Shown piece after piece: positions 6,699-6,827 of a stretch of DNA of 6,827 bases. The stretch is from Clostridia bacterium (GTDB lineage: Bacteria > Bacillota > Clostridia > Oscillospirales > Acutalibacteraceae): contig CAAGBH010000017.1 in NCBI GenBank assembly GCA_900768035.1, forward strand, positions 1 to 6,827. Direction: 5' to 3'. The notes beneath the pieces were generated by a model. The model searched no databases. It worked only from the letters and a program-made list of their open reading frames with translations, and was not told the DNA's origin. A program made the translations under genes and the position numbers. Each line of letters opens with the position of its first letter. Within the stretch, counting starts at the first letter, position 1.

Positions 6699-6799
6699 TT
6701 ACTCCTCTGTCGGAATGGAGCCGACAACAGAGATATCCAACTCGCCTTTATCCGTTTCGGTTATTACAACCGTGTAGCACCGCACCTCGAACTCCGTAC
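6699..6799 (-). CDS. C-terminal fragment of an unrecognised protein
   Basis: A minus-strand frame enters from the right edge and ends at a TAA at 6701-6699, leaving 32 codons up to base 6797. The peptide ends ELDISVVGSIPTEE and is acidic, with a plausible beta-strand pattern (VRCYTVVITE). I do not recognise the family. By hand count about 50 of the 99 bases are G or C, clearly more than in the genes to the left. A directional terminator lies just downstream, which supports a real gene end. The start and most of the gene are outside the window, and the frame cannot be followed past 6799 because the remaining bases are adapter. Confidence 0.5.
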
Positions 6800-6827
6800 A
6801 GATCGGAAGAGCACACGTCTGAACTCC
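6800..6827. other. Illumina TruSeq adapter sequence (artefact)
   Basis: The last 28 bases begin AGATCGGAAGAGC and continue exactly as the Illumina TruSeq read-1 3' adapter. This is untrimmed library sequence, not genomic DNA. True contig sequence stops at about base 6799. Confidence 0.97.

Overview
The window looks like a piece of a low-GC Gram-positive chromosome, most likely a gut-type Clostridia (Oscillospiraceae/Ruminococcaceae-like) and probably a metagenomic contig. The clues are AT-rich coding sequence, AGGA/GAGG-type ribosome binding sites, an LTA-synthase-like sulfatase, a tRNA with CCA encoded in the gene, and sigma-A-type promoters. The genus call is inference. The last 28 bases match the Illumina TruSeq read-through adapter and are not biological.

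Bases 2-5691 hold a tight plus-strand operon. It contains a 5'-truncated LTA-synthase/phosphoglycerol-transferase-like membrane enzyme (2-1621), a MutT-type Nudix hydrolase (1624-2091), a LOG-family nucleotide phosphoribohydrolase (2088-2666, ATGA overlap) and a 986-residue protein (2684-5644). That last protein joins a complete 12-segment MFS transporter to a complete family 2 glycoside hydrolase. The operon ends at an intrinsic terminator at 5656-5691, which lies inside the coding region of the converging next gene. The MFS-GH2 fusion is the most notable item: no start codon or ribosome binding site lies between the halves, both active-site glutamates are present, and the predicted topology puts the hydrolase in the cytoplasm. 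This suggests import and hydrolysis of a glycoside by one polypeptide. The Nudix and LOG genes probably form a nucleotide-housekeeping pair.

Bases 5625-6257 (minus strand) encode a short RluA-family pseudouridine synthase whose 3' end overlaps the fusion gene by 20 bp. Its near-consensus promoter lies back to back with a perfect-consensus promoter that drives a monocistronic tRNA-Leu(CAG) gene (6354-6438), which is followed by a very strong terminator (6444-6495).

From about 6496 to 6799 the sequence changes character. It is richer in GC, has short palindromes and direct repeats, and carries the last 32 codons of an unrecognised minus-strand gene with its own terminator. It may be the end of an element integrated next to the tRNA gene, or a misassembled contig end. 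I saw no CRISPR array, transposase, integrase or IS element.
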